From the NCBI RefSeq assembly GCF_001649575.2, contig NC_051438.1, positions 7,956,424-8,020,423 on the forward strand: a stretch of DNA of 64,000 bases. The letters run 5' to 3'. Below, one piece after another: positions 59,201-63,560 of this stretch. Position numbers and translations under genes: made by a program. Positions within the stretch are counted from its first letter, which is position 1, and the number at the start of each line of letters is the position of its first letter. Below the pieces are notes generated by a model. The model did no database searches and was not told where the DNA came from. It saw only the letters and a program-made list of their open reading frames with translations. This DNA comes from Kryptolebias marmoratus (Eukaryota; Chordata; Actinopteri; Cyprinodontiformes; Rivulidae).

Positions 59201-60988
59201 CAGTTTATCAGTGTTTTGTCATCTCAGTACATCCCTCGTTTTGCTGTGCCTGCTTGGGAACATGATGGCAGCAGGACAGAACTAAAACCTCTTTTCAACT
59301 TGGCTGCGGATTGAGAGTCAGAGGCGATAACAAACCGTGGTAAAAGCAAATAAAAGTTTATAGGCTCTTTTATTGTTTAAGAACTGAAGTTCAATAGTCG
59401 CTCTGGGACAAATGGATTCCTAACAAAACAAGAAAAAGAAGCAAGGATTCTAGAGTAGAGCAGAACAGAATAGGCACTTTATTATTCACATAGGTAAATT
59501 ATTTCTCAGTGAATAAACATGACATTCTTTTTAAAAAAACAACAGCCATATTATCAACATACAAACACAATAAAAGCAGGAAAAATGATAAAAACCTAGT
59601 TTTGTTTCAGATAGGATAAATCTTGAAGAAAACTACAGAAAAAATTAAAAGACTAGACATCGACTACTTCTGTCTAGAACTCATAACATGAGTGGTACCA
59701 GTATTTCATAGTCATCCATGTTCAGTGGTTTTAGAAAAGTAGCACAATAATGACATAGTTTGGATCAACTAGAATCTATTCTGCTCTGTTAGGAAGGTCT
59801 CAGACTGTAGATGTGTTCCTTAAACTGTTAACGCTGTAAACTAAAATACAACACAGCCAAGAGATTTTCAGTTTCTGCCTCGTCACCTGAACAAATCTGT
59901 AACACATCAAAACACCTGGTGTGCTCTGTTCTCTGGGGAACATGGTCGGCCTTGGGAAATTAAGAATTGCACATTCTGTGGTAGACATGGTGTCAACGGA
60001 GAGCTTAGACTAAACTAAGAAGTCTCCTAATGATTTACTCAACACAGATGTTTAAAGGAAGAGCTTTACTGCAGCATGAGTCCTGTATGCTGACATGGAA
60101 ACATTTCAGACTTTTTTTTTTGTTGTTGTTTTGGCTGAGAAGCCGAAGAGACCCTCCACTTAGCATTTCACAGAGGTACGAAAGCCATCTGTGATTGCTC
60201 AGACTGTAGGAAAACTGATTTCTCCATAAAACCAGAACTGTTCCACGGCCATTAATATTCCAACAACAGCGCAGGGCAGGGGATTACGGTTGTTCTTGAA
60301 CATACATCACATTGTGGAATAGAGATGTGGATTCTGACCTTTTCTTGGTCCAGCGCTGCCCTTTCCTTCTACCTGCTCGGCCTGCTGCTTGGATAATGAG
60401 ATCCAGGTAGCCTTCTGCCTCATCTCGTCTTAAAGTATCCAACTGCTGTCTGATCCGGCTAATGGCTAAACACACAGCTTCTGCTCAACTTTGATGTGTC
60501 CTTTGAGGCCTTATTATTTCCTGTCTAAAATTTCACACTGTATACCCTTAAATCCGGTAAACAGTTTAAAAACCCGTCTCTTTCGGGATGCGTCAGACTG
60601 GGTTTTCGTCTCAGCAAAGGGTCGACGTCAAGCTGAAACGGCTTTGTCATTCTGTGTTCAGGTGTAAATAAATGAAAACACCGGCAACAGTGTGCACAAA
60701 CATTTTTAAATATGAATGAATTTTACTAAGAAAATTTTAAAGAACCTTATTTCTGTCCCACCCCATGACTTCTTATTTGTTGTATGTTTTCTGCAGCTCT
60801 GAACACAAGATGGTACTCTCCCTGCTGTCTGCCTTCTGTTTGGTTCTGATCTACCTCCTGGTTCAAAGACGCTGCTCGTTGGTCTCCAAGGTCGCCCTGG
60901 CCCTCGGACTTCTGGGCGTCTACAGCTACCGGGCCGCTGTTGGCAATGTCTTGTTTCCCTGGCAACACTCCAGTCGAACTGCGTCCAA
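13294..60988 (+). CDS. pigg: pigg, GPI ethanolamine phosphate transferase 2: eight internal exons (partial gene)
   Basis: Spliced coding sequence joined from 13294-13503, 16319-16507, 24446-24584, 31090-31302, 41655-41872, 43722-44006, 54640-55043 and 60797-60988. Every intron is GT-AG and all phases agree (0, 0, 1, 1, 0, 0, 2), so no exon appears to be missing in between. The product belongs to the PIGG/PIGO/PIGN family. From family knowledge, PIGG works with PIGF in the ER membrane to add ethanolamine phosphate to the second mannose of GPI precursors. The sequence shows an alkaline-phosphatase-superfamily lumenal domain in the first four exons (motifs GDDTW, GLDHIGH, GDHGM) followed by multiple membrane segments with the signature [12 protein letters not shown]. 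It matches human PIGG, recalled from memory, better than PIGO or PIGN. About 120 N-terminal residues and roughly 240 C-terminal residues, judged against the human protein of about 980 residues, are outside the window. No frameshift or stop was seen. The identification is firm; splice sites are inferred. Confidence 0.94.
13858..16268 (+). mobile_element. Tc1/mariner element B, interrupted by element A
   Basis: The left terminus CAGCGGATGTTTAAAGTC and the right terminus (reverse complement CAGGGGATATACAATGTC) are inverted repeats. The similarity continues inward for about 100 bp (for example TCATTTCCAAACATTTTTTACC against the reverse complement of 16151-16190). The right flank is TA; the left flank has mutated to TG. 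The transposase remnant runs from about 15240 to 16060 on the + strand, with GTGGTGGCAGCATCATGATGC near 15678, in decayed frames with stops. Element A sits at 14038-15234. Confidence 0.85.
14038..15234. mobile_element. Tc1/mariner element A, fold-back derivative nested in B
   Basis: Flanked by TA on both sides (14036-14037 and 15235-15236), the Tc1 target duplication. Termini are CAATGAGGGAAATGATTATT and the reverse complement CAGTGGGAGAAATGATTTTT. The inverted similarity extends about 400 bp from each end (14038-14446 and 14829-15234), far beyond a normal terminal repeat. It includes the transposase start region on both arms (TKELSK on +; ATG at 14874-14872 on -). The middle carries + strand DNA-binding-domain sequence ([19 protein letters not shown]). 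No 3' half of the transposase is present. Confidence 0.8.
16319..16507 (+). CDS. pigg: pigg exon: GLDHIGH metal-binding segment
   Basis: 63 codons, phase 0 to phase 0. The acceptor is CAATCTAG at 16311-16318 and the donor is AAG|GTACAT. The exon encodes [10 protein letters not shown], then [20 protein letters not shown], the family's conserved segment in which Asp and His act as metal ligands, and then a helical run ending [10 protein letters not shown]. The 3' splice site lies only about 50 bp downstream of the end of a Tc1 element (16268), so its branch-point region may be transposon-adjacent or transposon-derived. Confidence 0.94.
16710..17480. repeat. possible decayed mobile element, unclassified
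   Basis: A block bounded by GGAGCCAAAATGGCCGCC at about 16733 and, inverted, GGCGGCGATTGTCCACTG at about 17450 (loosely similar ends). It contains an uninterrupted 153-codon frame (16881-17342) rich in Lys, Arg and Gln with no motif I know, and a short frame beginning [12 protein letters not shown] at 16741. The composition suggests a transposon remnant rather than a host gene. Weak evidence. Confidence 0.25.
18290..18870 (+). repeat. GTAGCTGAG-family interspersed repeat, copy 1
   Basis: Contains TTAGTAGCTGAGTGTAACC, then an ACACACACTCCAGGCGCTAA segment matching 31870-31920, the reverse strand of 51785-51830, and 63345-63390. The flanking phrase ATTCAAGATAGCCACCAC and its near repeat ATTCAAGATGACCGCCAA at 18642 suggest two partly duplicated units. 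Confidence 0.55.
21910..23348. mobile_element. unidentified insertion inside the Tc1/Tc3-like element
   Basis: This stretch separates the two halves of the flanking transposase. It has no long open frame. Its left part contains TGTCTGACTACG twice (about 21932 and 22070), and its right part is less AT-rich (23120-23300). It also holds the short tandem repeat at 22694-22742. I could not find convincing terminal repeats or a clean target duplication, so both boundaries are approximate and the class is unknown. Confidence 0.35.
22694..22742 (+). repeat. 18-bp tandem repeat, 2.7 copies
   Basis: The unit ATCAAATTAAAGTTACAG occurs at 22694-22711 and 22712-22729, followed by 13 bases of a third copy. 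A short minisatellite. Confidence 0.9.
23561..23774 (-). mobile_element. hAT-type MITE copy 2 (214 bp), in a Tc1-like element
   Basis: Termini CAGGGGTGGGCAA and TTGCCCACCCCTG are perfect inverted repeats. Exact 8-bp duplication GATTAGTG at 23553-23560 and 23775-23782. The centre is in the same orientation as copy 1. Confidence 0.92.
24446..24584 (+). CDS. pigg: pigg exon: GDHGM metal-binding segment
   Basis: 46 codons plus one base (phase 0 in, phase 1 out). The acceptor is TTTCAG ending at 24445 and the donor is AAAG|GTAAAC. The exon encodes [20 protein letters not shown], with the Asp-His pair that completes the two-metal site of this superfamily, followed by EEVNTP-like sequence (here [15 protein letters not shown]). 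The first residues (EAEGS) vary relative to human, as expected at a loop. Reading on through the donor gives a stop after a few codons, which supports splicing here. Confidence 0.93.
26250..27130 (-). repeat. teleost interspersed repeat, probably a retroelement tail
   Basis: Begins with AACACCTTTCACAGATAAAAATC, close to a tail seen at the end of many fish retroelements, and continues with phrases I recognise from a very common fish repeat (near 26835-27080: TTGACATCAGCCTTCCTAA, then GGGCCAATGAGCAGAC and CTGGATGTCATCTGCATAA). Class uncertain; orientation inferred from the tail position. Confidence 0.5.
29930..30030. repeat. short LINE-tail-like repeat inside the Tc1
   Basis: CAATTCAGTCCAGTTTATTTG and the sequence after it resemble the end of a common fish retroelement tail (caattcaattttatttatatagcgcc type). 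It interrupts the transposase of the surrounding Tc1. Small and decayed. Confidence 0.4.
30472..30685 (+). mobile_element. hAT-type MITE copy 3 (214 bp), in a Tc1
   Basis: Starts CAGGGGTGGGCAATCC and ends GGCCACCTCTG. Exact 8-bp duplication ATCTACAG at 30464-30471 and 30686-30693. The arms match those of the other four copies. Confidence 0.92.
31090..31302 (+). CDS. pigg: pigg exon: end of the lumenal domain
   Basis: 213 nt, phase 1 to phase 1. The acceptor is TTTTTCACTCCAG ending at 31089 and the donor is AAAAAG|GTGGGT. The translated run contains [19 protein letters not shown], the conserved segment that closes the phosphatase-like fold in PIGG, then [15 protein letters not shown] and VPNYEK, all collinear with human PIGG. 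An end of a Tc1 element lies about 170 bp upstream (30920). Confidence 0.93.
31770..31990 (+). repeat. GTAGCTGAG-family interspersed repeat, copy 2
   Basis: GTGGTAGTAGCTGAGAGTCA followed by an AACACATACTCCAAGAGCTAAC segment, matching the copies near 18440, 51800 (reverse) and 63350. The end AAGGCGGCTGGTGATAGGCATT matches AAGGCGGCAGGCGATATGCATT at 63516. Confidence 0.65.
32191..32249. repeat. (A)16 followed by (TA)n microsatellite
   Basis: A run of A from 32191 to 32206 followed by alternating TA to 32249. A simple sequence repeat; likely polymorphic. Confidence 0.95.
32525..33135. repeat. TCACTGGGCTGC-family repeat, longest copy
   Basis: Shares the ordered blocks ACTCACTGGGCTACAACT, TTGCCGTCTCACTGAATTCC and TTTTTGAAAATCATAGCCTG with 55435-55640 and 57757-58035. 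This copy extends about 300 bp further than the others. A minus-strand open frame of 156 codons (33093-32623) crosses it but resembles no protein I know. Class unknown. Confidence 0.6.
34555..34830 (+). repeat. palindrome-family repeat, internal part, two tandem units
   Basis: CTGGACACCTCATGGGTCAA at 34581, and again in a shorter form near 34727 (CTGGACTCCTCATGGGTCAA). Both are followed by TTGATTTCAAGGTCA. They match the internal part of 2260-2345. The CCTCC/GGAGG ends are not present here. Confidence 0.6.
34965..36194. mobile_element. probable non-autonomous hAT element
   Basis: Left end CAGTGGTTCTAGAACTTTTCAC; right end, reverse complement, TGGTTTTCAAACTGTGGTAA. This is the hAT-type CAGTGGTT(C/T)TCAAACT pair, with ACCACC/GTACCACC motifs inside both ends. 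I could not read a target duplication and the right end has lost a base or two. It contains a SINE-like insert at about 35045-35220. No transposase seen. Confidence 0.45.
35045..35220 (+). repeat. tRNA-type SINE-like repeat with common fish tail
   Basis: A tRNA-like head with an A-box-like TGGTCAGTGC and a B-box-like GGTTCGAGC, followed by AGGAAGGGCATCCGGCGTAA and a GGGAGCAGCTGAAAGAA tail. The same AGGAAGG-CATCCGGCGT core occurs at 47049-47070. Not a functional tRNA. Confidence 0.5.
36688..38858. mobile_element. probable hAT element, decayed
   Basis: Left end TAGGGGTCAACAACAAAATT (first base changed from C). The right end, reverse complement CAGTGATCACCAACTGATGG, forms an hAT-type inverted pair, and both ends contain GGGCC(A/C)-type sequence. 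The possible 8-bp duplications TTGTGGAT (36680-36687) and CTGTAGAC (38859-38866) differ only by transitions. No transposase frame is recognisable between them. Confidence 0.45.
41655..41872 (+). CDS. pigg: pigg exon: linker and first multipass membrane segment
   Basis: 218 nt, phase 1 to phase 0. The acceptor is CCTCAATCCAG ending at 41654 and the donor is CAG|GTGAGT. Encodes [21 protein letters not shown], then a helical region with [10 protein letters not shown], ending in [15 protein letters not shown], the start of the first transmembrane helix after the lumenal domain. Collinear with human PIGG. The helix continues in the next exon. Confidence 0.92.
42150..43672 (+). mobile_element. internally deleted Tc1 with an unidentified insertion
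   Basis: TA at 42148-42149 and 43673-43674. Left end CAGTCATGGTAAAACTTAG and reverse-complemented right end CAGTCCTGGTAAAAAGTAAG are terminal inverted repeats. 42490-42620 carries the decayed 5' transposase region ([20 protein letters not shown] frames), and the matching sequence resumes at about 43590 (CTACAGGCCTCAGTTAAATG) and then jumps directly to the right end, so the catalytic part is deleted. About 42650-43585 is foreign. Same Tc1 family as 7846-8990. Confidence 0.7.
42650..43585. mobile_element. unidentified insertion inside the deleted Tc1
   Basis: About 940 bp that break the Tc1 sequence between its two halves. I found no transposase, no clear inverted ends and no clean target duplication. 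The minus-strand frames here are short. Boundaries are accurate to some 20-30 bp. Confidence 0.35.
43722..44006 (+). CDS. pigg: pigg exon: membrane segments
   Basis: 95 codons, phase 0 to phase 0. The acceptor is GTGCCTTTCAG ending at 43721 and the donor is AAG|GTGAGT. Highly hydrophobic: residues [13 protein letters not shown] complete the helix begun in the previous exon, and two more membrane helices follow (around [19 protein letters not shown] and [20 protein letters not shown]). The cysteine-rich loop [15 protein letters not shown] is characteristic of PIGG. A Tc1 remnant ends at 43672, about 50 bp upstream of the exon. Confidence 0.92.
45858..46130 (+). repeat. tRNA-type SINE-like teleost repeat
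   Basis: Begins with GTGGCGTGGTGGGGCAGTG and a B-box-like GCGGGTTCAAACTCG. It then carries the well-known fish repeat phrases GTGGACTTTGCGTGTTTTCC, GGTACTCTGGTTTCCTCCCA and AATTGGTAATTTACTTTGG, ending near GCGACCCACCTCGCCC. Common throughout teleosts; the family name is uncertain. Not a real tRNA gene. Confidence 0.65.
47104..47130 (+). other. G-rich tract with quadruplex potential
   Basis: Four runs of three or more G separated by one to seven bases (GGGGG T GGGGG T GGGG TGGAGGT GGG). It is on the transcribed-sense strand of the intron, so both DNA and pre-mRNA could form a G-quadruplex. It lies shortly after a CATCCGGCGT repeat core. Confidence 0.6.
47465..47662 (-). mobile_element. possible hAT/ZMYM-type transposase N-terminal fragment
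   Basis: The minus strand at this point reads [18 protein letters not shown] followed by a Ser/Pro-rich stretch, then runs off into the assembly gap. The KR-rich start followed by MFFKR resembles N-termini of domesticated or mobile hAT-like proteins, from memory only. It is more GC-rich than its surroundings. It could instead be a piece of an unrelated repeat. Confidence 0.25.
47663..48185. other. assembly gap (523 N)
   Basis: All bases are N. The long open frames crossing it are artefacts. The right edge begins inside a LINE 3' end (48186) and the left edge is repeat-like, so the missing sequence is probably mobile-element DNA. Confidence 0.99.
48186..48360 (+). mobile_element. RTE-like LINE, 3' end only, at a gap edge
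   Basis: Begins at the gap with GGATGTTAGAGATGCAGC and is about as similar to 12540-12715 as two recent copies of one family. It ends GGAACAGCCGGAAGC. The 5' extent is hidden in the gap. Confidence 0.75.
50235..50430 (+). repeat. GATAGTTCAGAT-family repeat, copy 1
   Basis: TGATAGTTCAGATC is followed by GGGTTCTGTGGAAAGGTTA, CAGCTCTT and CAGTTTGGAGAAGTA, and then a GACCAGATTAACGAGCTA block. The same order of blocks occurs at 61955-62100. An interspersed repeat of unknown class; both copies lie near a MITE of the family described here. Confidence 0.6.
50687..50900 (+). mobile_element. hAT-type MITE copy 4 (214 bp)
   Basis: Starts CAGGGGTCTCCAATCC and ends GGTTGGAGACCCCTG, with 13-bp perfect ends apart from one base. 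The flanking octamers CCTTATAG and TGTTACAG agree at five of eight positions, a decayed target duplication. It is the cleanest copy internally and not inside a recognisable transposon. Confidence 0.88.
51780..52230 (-). repeat. GTAGCTGAG-family interspersed repeat, copy 3 (reverse)
   Basis: On the reverse strand it carries GGTAGTAGCTGAAAGTCG and the CAGAACACATAC block matching the copies at 18440, 31870 and 63350. Downstream on the + strand are CTGTCCAGTGGTTCATGAAAT at 51987 and CTGTCCAGTGGTTCCTGCCAT at 52149, two units. Confidence 0.55.
53144..54385 (+). mobile_element. Tc1/mariner element carrying a solo LTR
   Basis: TA at 53142-53143, then the terminal repeat CAGAGCCTTGAAAAAGTATC. The transposase start [15 protein letters not shown] is at 53512. 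After the LTR insertion (53579-53998) the frame fragments continue with [14 protein letters not shown] sequence, then [13 protein letters not shown] (first catalytic Asp) at 54206 and VKRGGGS near 54318. The 3' end, including the second and third catalytic residues, is missing. Confidence 0.75.
53579..53998. mobile_element. probable solo LTR (420 bp) in a Tc1
   Basis: Starts TGTTAAAG and ends CCTGACA (TG...CA, with imperfect 5-bp inverted ends TGTTA/TGACA). It is flanked by an exact 5-bp duplication GTTAG (53574-53578 and 53999-54003), and removing it together with one GTTAG rejoins the Tc1 sequence without a break. There is no internal gag or pol sequence, so it fits a solo LTR left by recombination. 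The retroelement family is unknown. Confidence 0.65.
54640..55043 (+). CDS. pigg: pigg exon: [12 protein letters not shown] signature and membrane segments
   Basis: 404 nt, phase 0 to phase 2, the largest exon here. The acceptor is TCTCTTTCATAG ending at 54639 and the donor is CAG|GTTAGC. Encodes the [18 protein letters not shown] helix, the family signature [12 protein letters not shown], a helix [11 protein letters not shown], a charged variable loop, then [19 protein letters not shown] and [17 protein letters not shown]. The last run is near-identical to human PIGG. The variable loop ([11 protein letters not shown]) is shorter than in human. Confidence 0.94.
55435..55640. repeat. TCACTGGGCTGC-family repeat, short copy
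   Basis: TTTCACTGGGCTGCGACT, then TTGCCGTGTCACTAAATTCTGAG, and CTAGGCTGTAAACATTATTTC, in the same order as 32525-32760 and 57757-57960. Confidence 0.6.
55935..56020 (+). repeat. L2/Maui-like LINE 3' tail
   Basis: TTGTAAAGCACTTTGGTGAGC, then TAATGTGCTATAGATATAAAGTTGACATTG, is the tail of a widespread fish L2-type LINE (tgtaaagcgctttg ... tataaataaagttgacattg type). Only the tail is present. Confidence 0.6.
57240..58893 (+). mobile_element. RTE-like LINE, 5'-truncated, broken by an insertion
   Basis: Decayed reverse transcriptase: [15 protein letters not shown] sequence at about 57580, [14 protein letters not shown] (usually a catalytic Asp-containing motif, FEKAYDRV) near 57670, then after the insertion [24 protein letters not shown] (58280-58350; the usual catalytic FADD pair is FADN here) and the [14 protein letters not shown] segment. 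The 3' tail GAGCAGCCGGAAGAAG ends about 58893. Stops and frameshifts make it inactive. Clade assignment from memory. Confidence 0.75.
57747..58150. repeat. TCACTGGGCTGC-family repeat inserted in the LINE
   Basis: TTTCTCACTAGGCTGCTGCT, TGCAGTCTCACTGAATTCCGAG and TTTTTGAAAATTGTAGCCT match 32525-32690 in order. The LINE sequence stops at about 57746 and resumes at about 58155, so this is an insertion of about 400 bp and proves that the repeat is mobile or was. Target duplication not clear. Confidence 0.65.
60797..60988 (+). CDS. pigg: pigg exon: later membrane segments (last exon found in the window)
   Basis: 192 nt, phase 2 to phase 2. The acceptor is TTTTCTGCAG ending at 60796 and the donor is CCAA|GTAAGT. 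Encodes the SSEHKM start, a membrane helix ([18 protein letters not shown]), [26 protein letters not shown] and the FPW motif, all collinear with human PIGG. The C-terminal exons, which would carry the remaining membrane helices, were not found in the 3 kb that follow. Confidence 0.92.
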
Positions 60989-61725
60989 GTAAGTTTTGTG
61001 AACCGCTGGAAGATAATTTCATTTACTGCAACAACAGGCAAGTTTCTGTCCCCTGACAGCGAGCTGATTTAAAGTGCAGGAGCGTCTCGGTGCGCCGCGA
61101 TGCAAATGAGCGCGCAGGATATAATGTACGCGTCATCTGGGACAAACACTAAGACCGAATCATTAACTGTGATGATAAACTGCTGAACACTCGTTTTTTT
61201 TTTTTTTTTGCTGCACATCTACCTGCAGTAAATCTCCCTGCTCCGATGTGTCTTCAAGTCATAAAAAAGCCTGACAGTGTTTTAAATTAAATTGATTACA
61301 TTGAAGGGGGCATCAACCAGACTGTGACTGTTGATTTTAATTGTCATCCAGTAGGAAATGCTTTTGTATTGACAGCTATTTTTTTCCCTTATTTCTTTTC
61401 ATTGAAGCCTCCATTTTTACTTCCTGACTACTGCATAAGTGATGCATCTGAAGTTATTATTTCACAGCACGGAGCAATAAGCTGCTTAGTCAGAGTTGTG
61501 GGTGTATAGTGATAAGTGCAGTTTAACATTGATTTTTTTTAAGCTTTTATGACTTAATTTCAAAACCCTAAATTTCATGATTGTTGAAAGTTTAATACAG
61601 GCCAAAGACTGTGATTAATTTGTTTGATTCAAAGTGAAACATCTGTTGATGTTATAGCTGTGAAATTTTGTACAGATGTTCTTGATGTAACAGAGGTAAA
61701 TACGTTTTATTTGGAGGGGTTAGAG

Positions 61726-61945
61726 CAGGGGTGTCAAACTCCGTTCCTCGGGGCGCTCTCCTGCATGTTTTAGATGTTCTTGCTTTAAAACACCTGGTTT
61801 AAATGGATGACTTGTTGCCGTGCTCCTGGAGAACTTGATGATTTGGTGAGGAGGTGATTAAACCATTTGAATCAGGTGTGTTGGAGCAGAAAAACCTAAA
61901 ACCTCCAGGACAGCAGCCCTCGAGGCCTGGAGTTTGACACCCCTG
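61726..61945. mobile_element. hAT-type MITE, divergent copy 5 (220 bp)
   Basis: Starts CAGGGGTGTCAAACTCC and ends GGAGTTTGACACCCCTG, a perfect 17-bp inverted pair. Exact 8-bp duplication GGTTAGAG at 61718-61725 and 61946-61953. The arms share GAATCAGGTGTGTTGGAGCA and CCCTCGAGG with the other four, but the ends and the centre differ, so it is a related subfamily. Confidence 0.9.
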
Positions 61946-61954
61946 GGTTAGAGC

Positions 61955-62500
61955 GATAGTTCAGATTGTTTTAATTGAGGTTCTGTGGAAAGGGTTTGAC
62001 CAATTATTATCATAACTGTTGTAGATAGCTCTTTAAACAGCCACAGTTTAGAGAAGTATTATGCTGACCAGACTGACAAGCTAAAGGCTAGTCAGAGTAA
62101 AGTCAAACCCAACAAAATTGTCAAAGTAATTCAAGTGAACACTCTTTGATAAACCTTGACATTTCTGTTTATTGCAAAATACACAGTGATTTACGTAGGA
62201 TTTTTATGGTTAATTTCAAAAGCAGGCAATGGCGGCAGCAGCTAGCTGAAGCACTTTTGTTGCCGTTTGAGGACCTTTCAGAAGGAACATTATGATACGT
62301 AAAAAAAATAACCATGCAAAAGTGATGGTGGTCTGTAGGTTTATAAGATGAAATAACTGCACAATCCACTGGAGCAGGTGCTGCAGCAAAAGTAGAACAT
62401 AAGACAAAAATGATAAACAGAACTGCCCACCCCCAAAGCTCCCATTCATTGCACAATTTAAGTGTGACGTATTGGGTCACACTTTATAAACTGTGCAGTG
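61955..62500 (+). repeat. GATAGTTCAGAT-family repeat, copy 2
   Basis: GCGATAGTTCAGATTG, GGTTCTGTGGAAAGGGTT, AGATAGCTCTTTAAACAGCCACAG and TGACCAGACTGACAAGCTA are in the same order as at 50235-50370. The rest to about 62500 appears to belong to the same longer repeat but has no second copy here to confirm it. Confidence 0.5.
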
Positions 62501-62699
62501 GGAGCTTTCTTGGTGTATAGGTTTATAAAATAATGCGTGCATTTTCTCACTTCAGTCATAAATACAGACTTCAAGGTGGATTTTATGAGCAAACTAAACT
62601 TATTCAAGAACAAAATTGCAGAAATTCAGAAAAAGGTAAAAAAAAAAAAAAGAAATGCAGCAGCACATACCATGGTGCTGACAATAGGATCTAACAATG

Positions 62700-63290
62700 A
62701 AAGTAAAAAACATCTTCTTTCAGCTGTTCCCTCTTCAGGGGTCTCCACAGTGAGTTGTCCTCCTCCAGCTAACTCCGTCTTCTGTGTCCTCTGTCCTCAC
62801 TCCAACTACCTCCATGTCCTCTCTAACTGCATCCATATGTCTCCTCTTTGTCCTTTCCCTGGCAGCTGCATCTCTAACATCCTTCTACCAATATACCCAC
62901 TGTCCCTCCTCTGCACATGTCCAAACCATCTCTAACTTTATCTCCCAGTCCTCCAACCTGAGCTGTACCTCTGATGATCTCATTCCAAATCCTGTCCATC
63001 CTTGTCCCTCCCAAGGAGAACATCAACATCTTCAGCTCCACCACTTCCTGTTCTGTCTCCTGTCTTTTTGTCCGTCCCACTGTCTCCAAACCATACAACA
63101 CAGCTGCTCTCACCTCTGTCTGTAAACCTTTCCTTTGACCTTTGACCTTTGCTGCCACCCTTTTGTCACAAATCACTCCTGAAACTTTTCTCCATCCACT
63201 CCATCCTGCCTGGACTCTCTTCTTCACCTCTTTACCACACTCCCTGATTCCCCAGATAGTCTACCCTAATAGCTTGAAGTCCTGCACCTT
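62700..63290 (-). mobile_element. RTE-like LINE, 3' part, minus strand
   Basis: The minus-strand frame at 63227-62874 encodes KKRVQAGWSGWRKVSGVICD, then AVLYGLETVG, ELKMLMFSLGGTRMDRI and EIIRGTAQVG, the LINE region after the reverse transcriptase core. A frameshift near 62920 separates it from the C-terminal piece that matches 12519-12715 and 48186-48360. The tail faces left and ends GGGAACAGCTGAAAG near 62715. 5'-truncated at about 63290. Confidence 0.8.
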
Positions 63291-63299
63291 TGTGACCTA

Positions 63300-63560
63300 G
63301 ACTCTAACTCAGTCAGTTTTACAGATATTGGGCTAATATCTGGTGTTGTAGTAGGTGAGAGGCATTCACAACACATACTCTGACCACTAGCAGATTACGA
63401 GAGCTTGCAATATTGCGTGTAATTACACGTAACATTATTTTTAAGATGCAAACAAAACAGCTAGAACTCCATCATTTCTCTGCGGAACATGATCTTGGTT
63501 TAAAGCTTGCATGAAAGGCGGCAGGCGATATGCATTCATTTGACAAATGCTAAGCATGTC
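63300..63560 (+). repeat. GTAGCTGAG-family interspersed repeat, copy 4
   Basis: CTCAGTCAGTTTTACAGATA, then GTTGTAGTAGGTGAGAGGCATT, ACACATACTCTGACCACTA and AAGGCGGCAGGCGATATGCATT, matching copy 2 almost block for block. It follows directly after the LINE truncation point. Confidence 0.65.

Larger units (their letters stand above)
55044..60796 (+). other. pigg intron, 5753 bp
   Basis: Starts GTTAGC and ends TTTCTGCAG. It holds a TCACTGGGCTGC repeat (55435-55640), an L2/Maui-like tail (55935-56020) and a LINE broken by another copy of that repeat (57240-58893). The parts 55050-55430, 56030-57240 and 58900-60790 show nothing I recognise. Confidence 0.8.
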
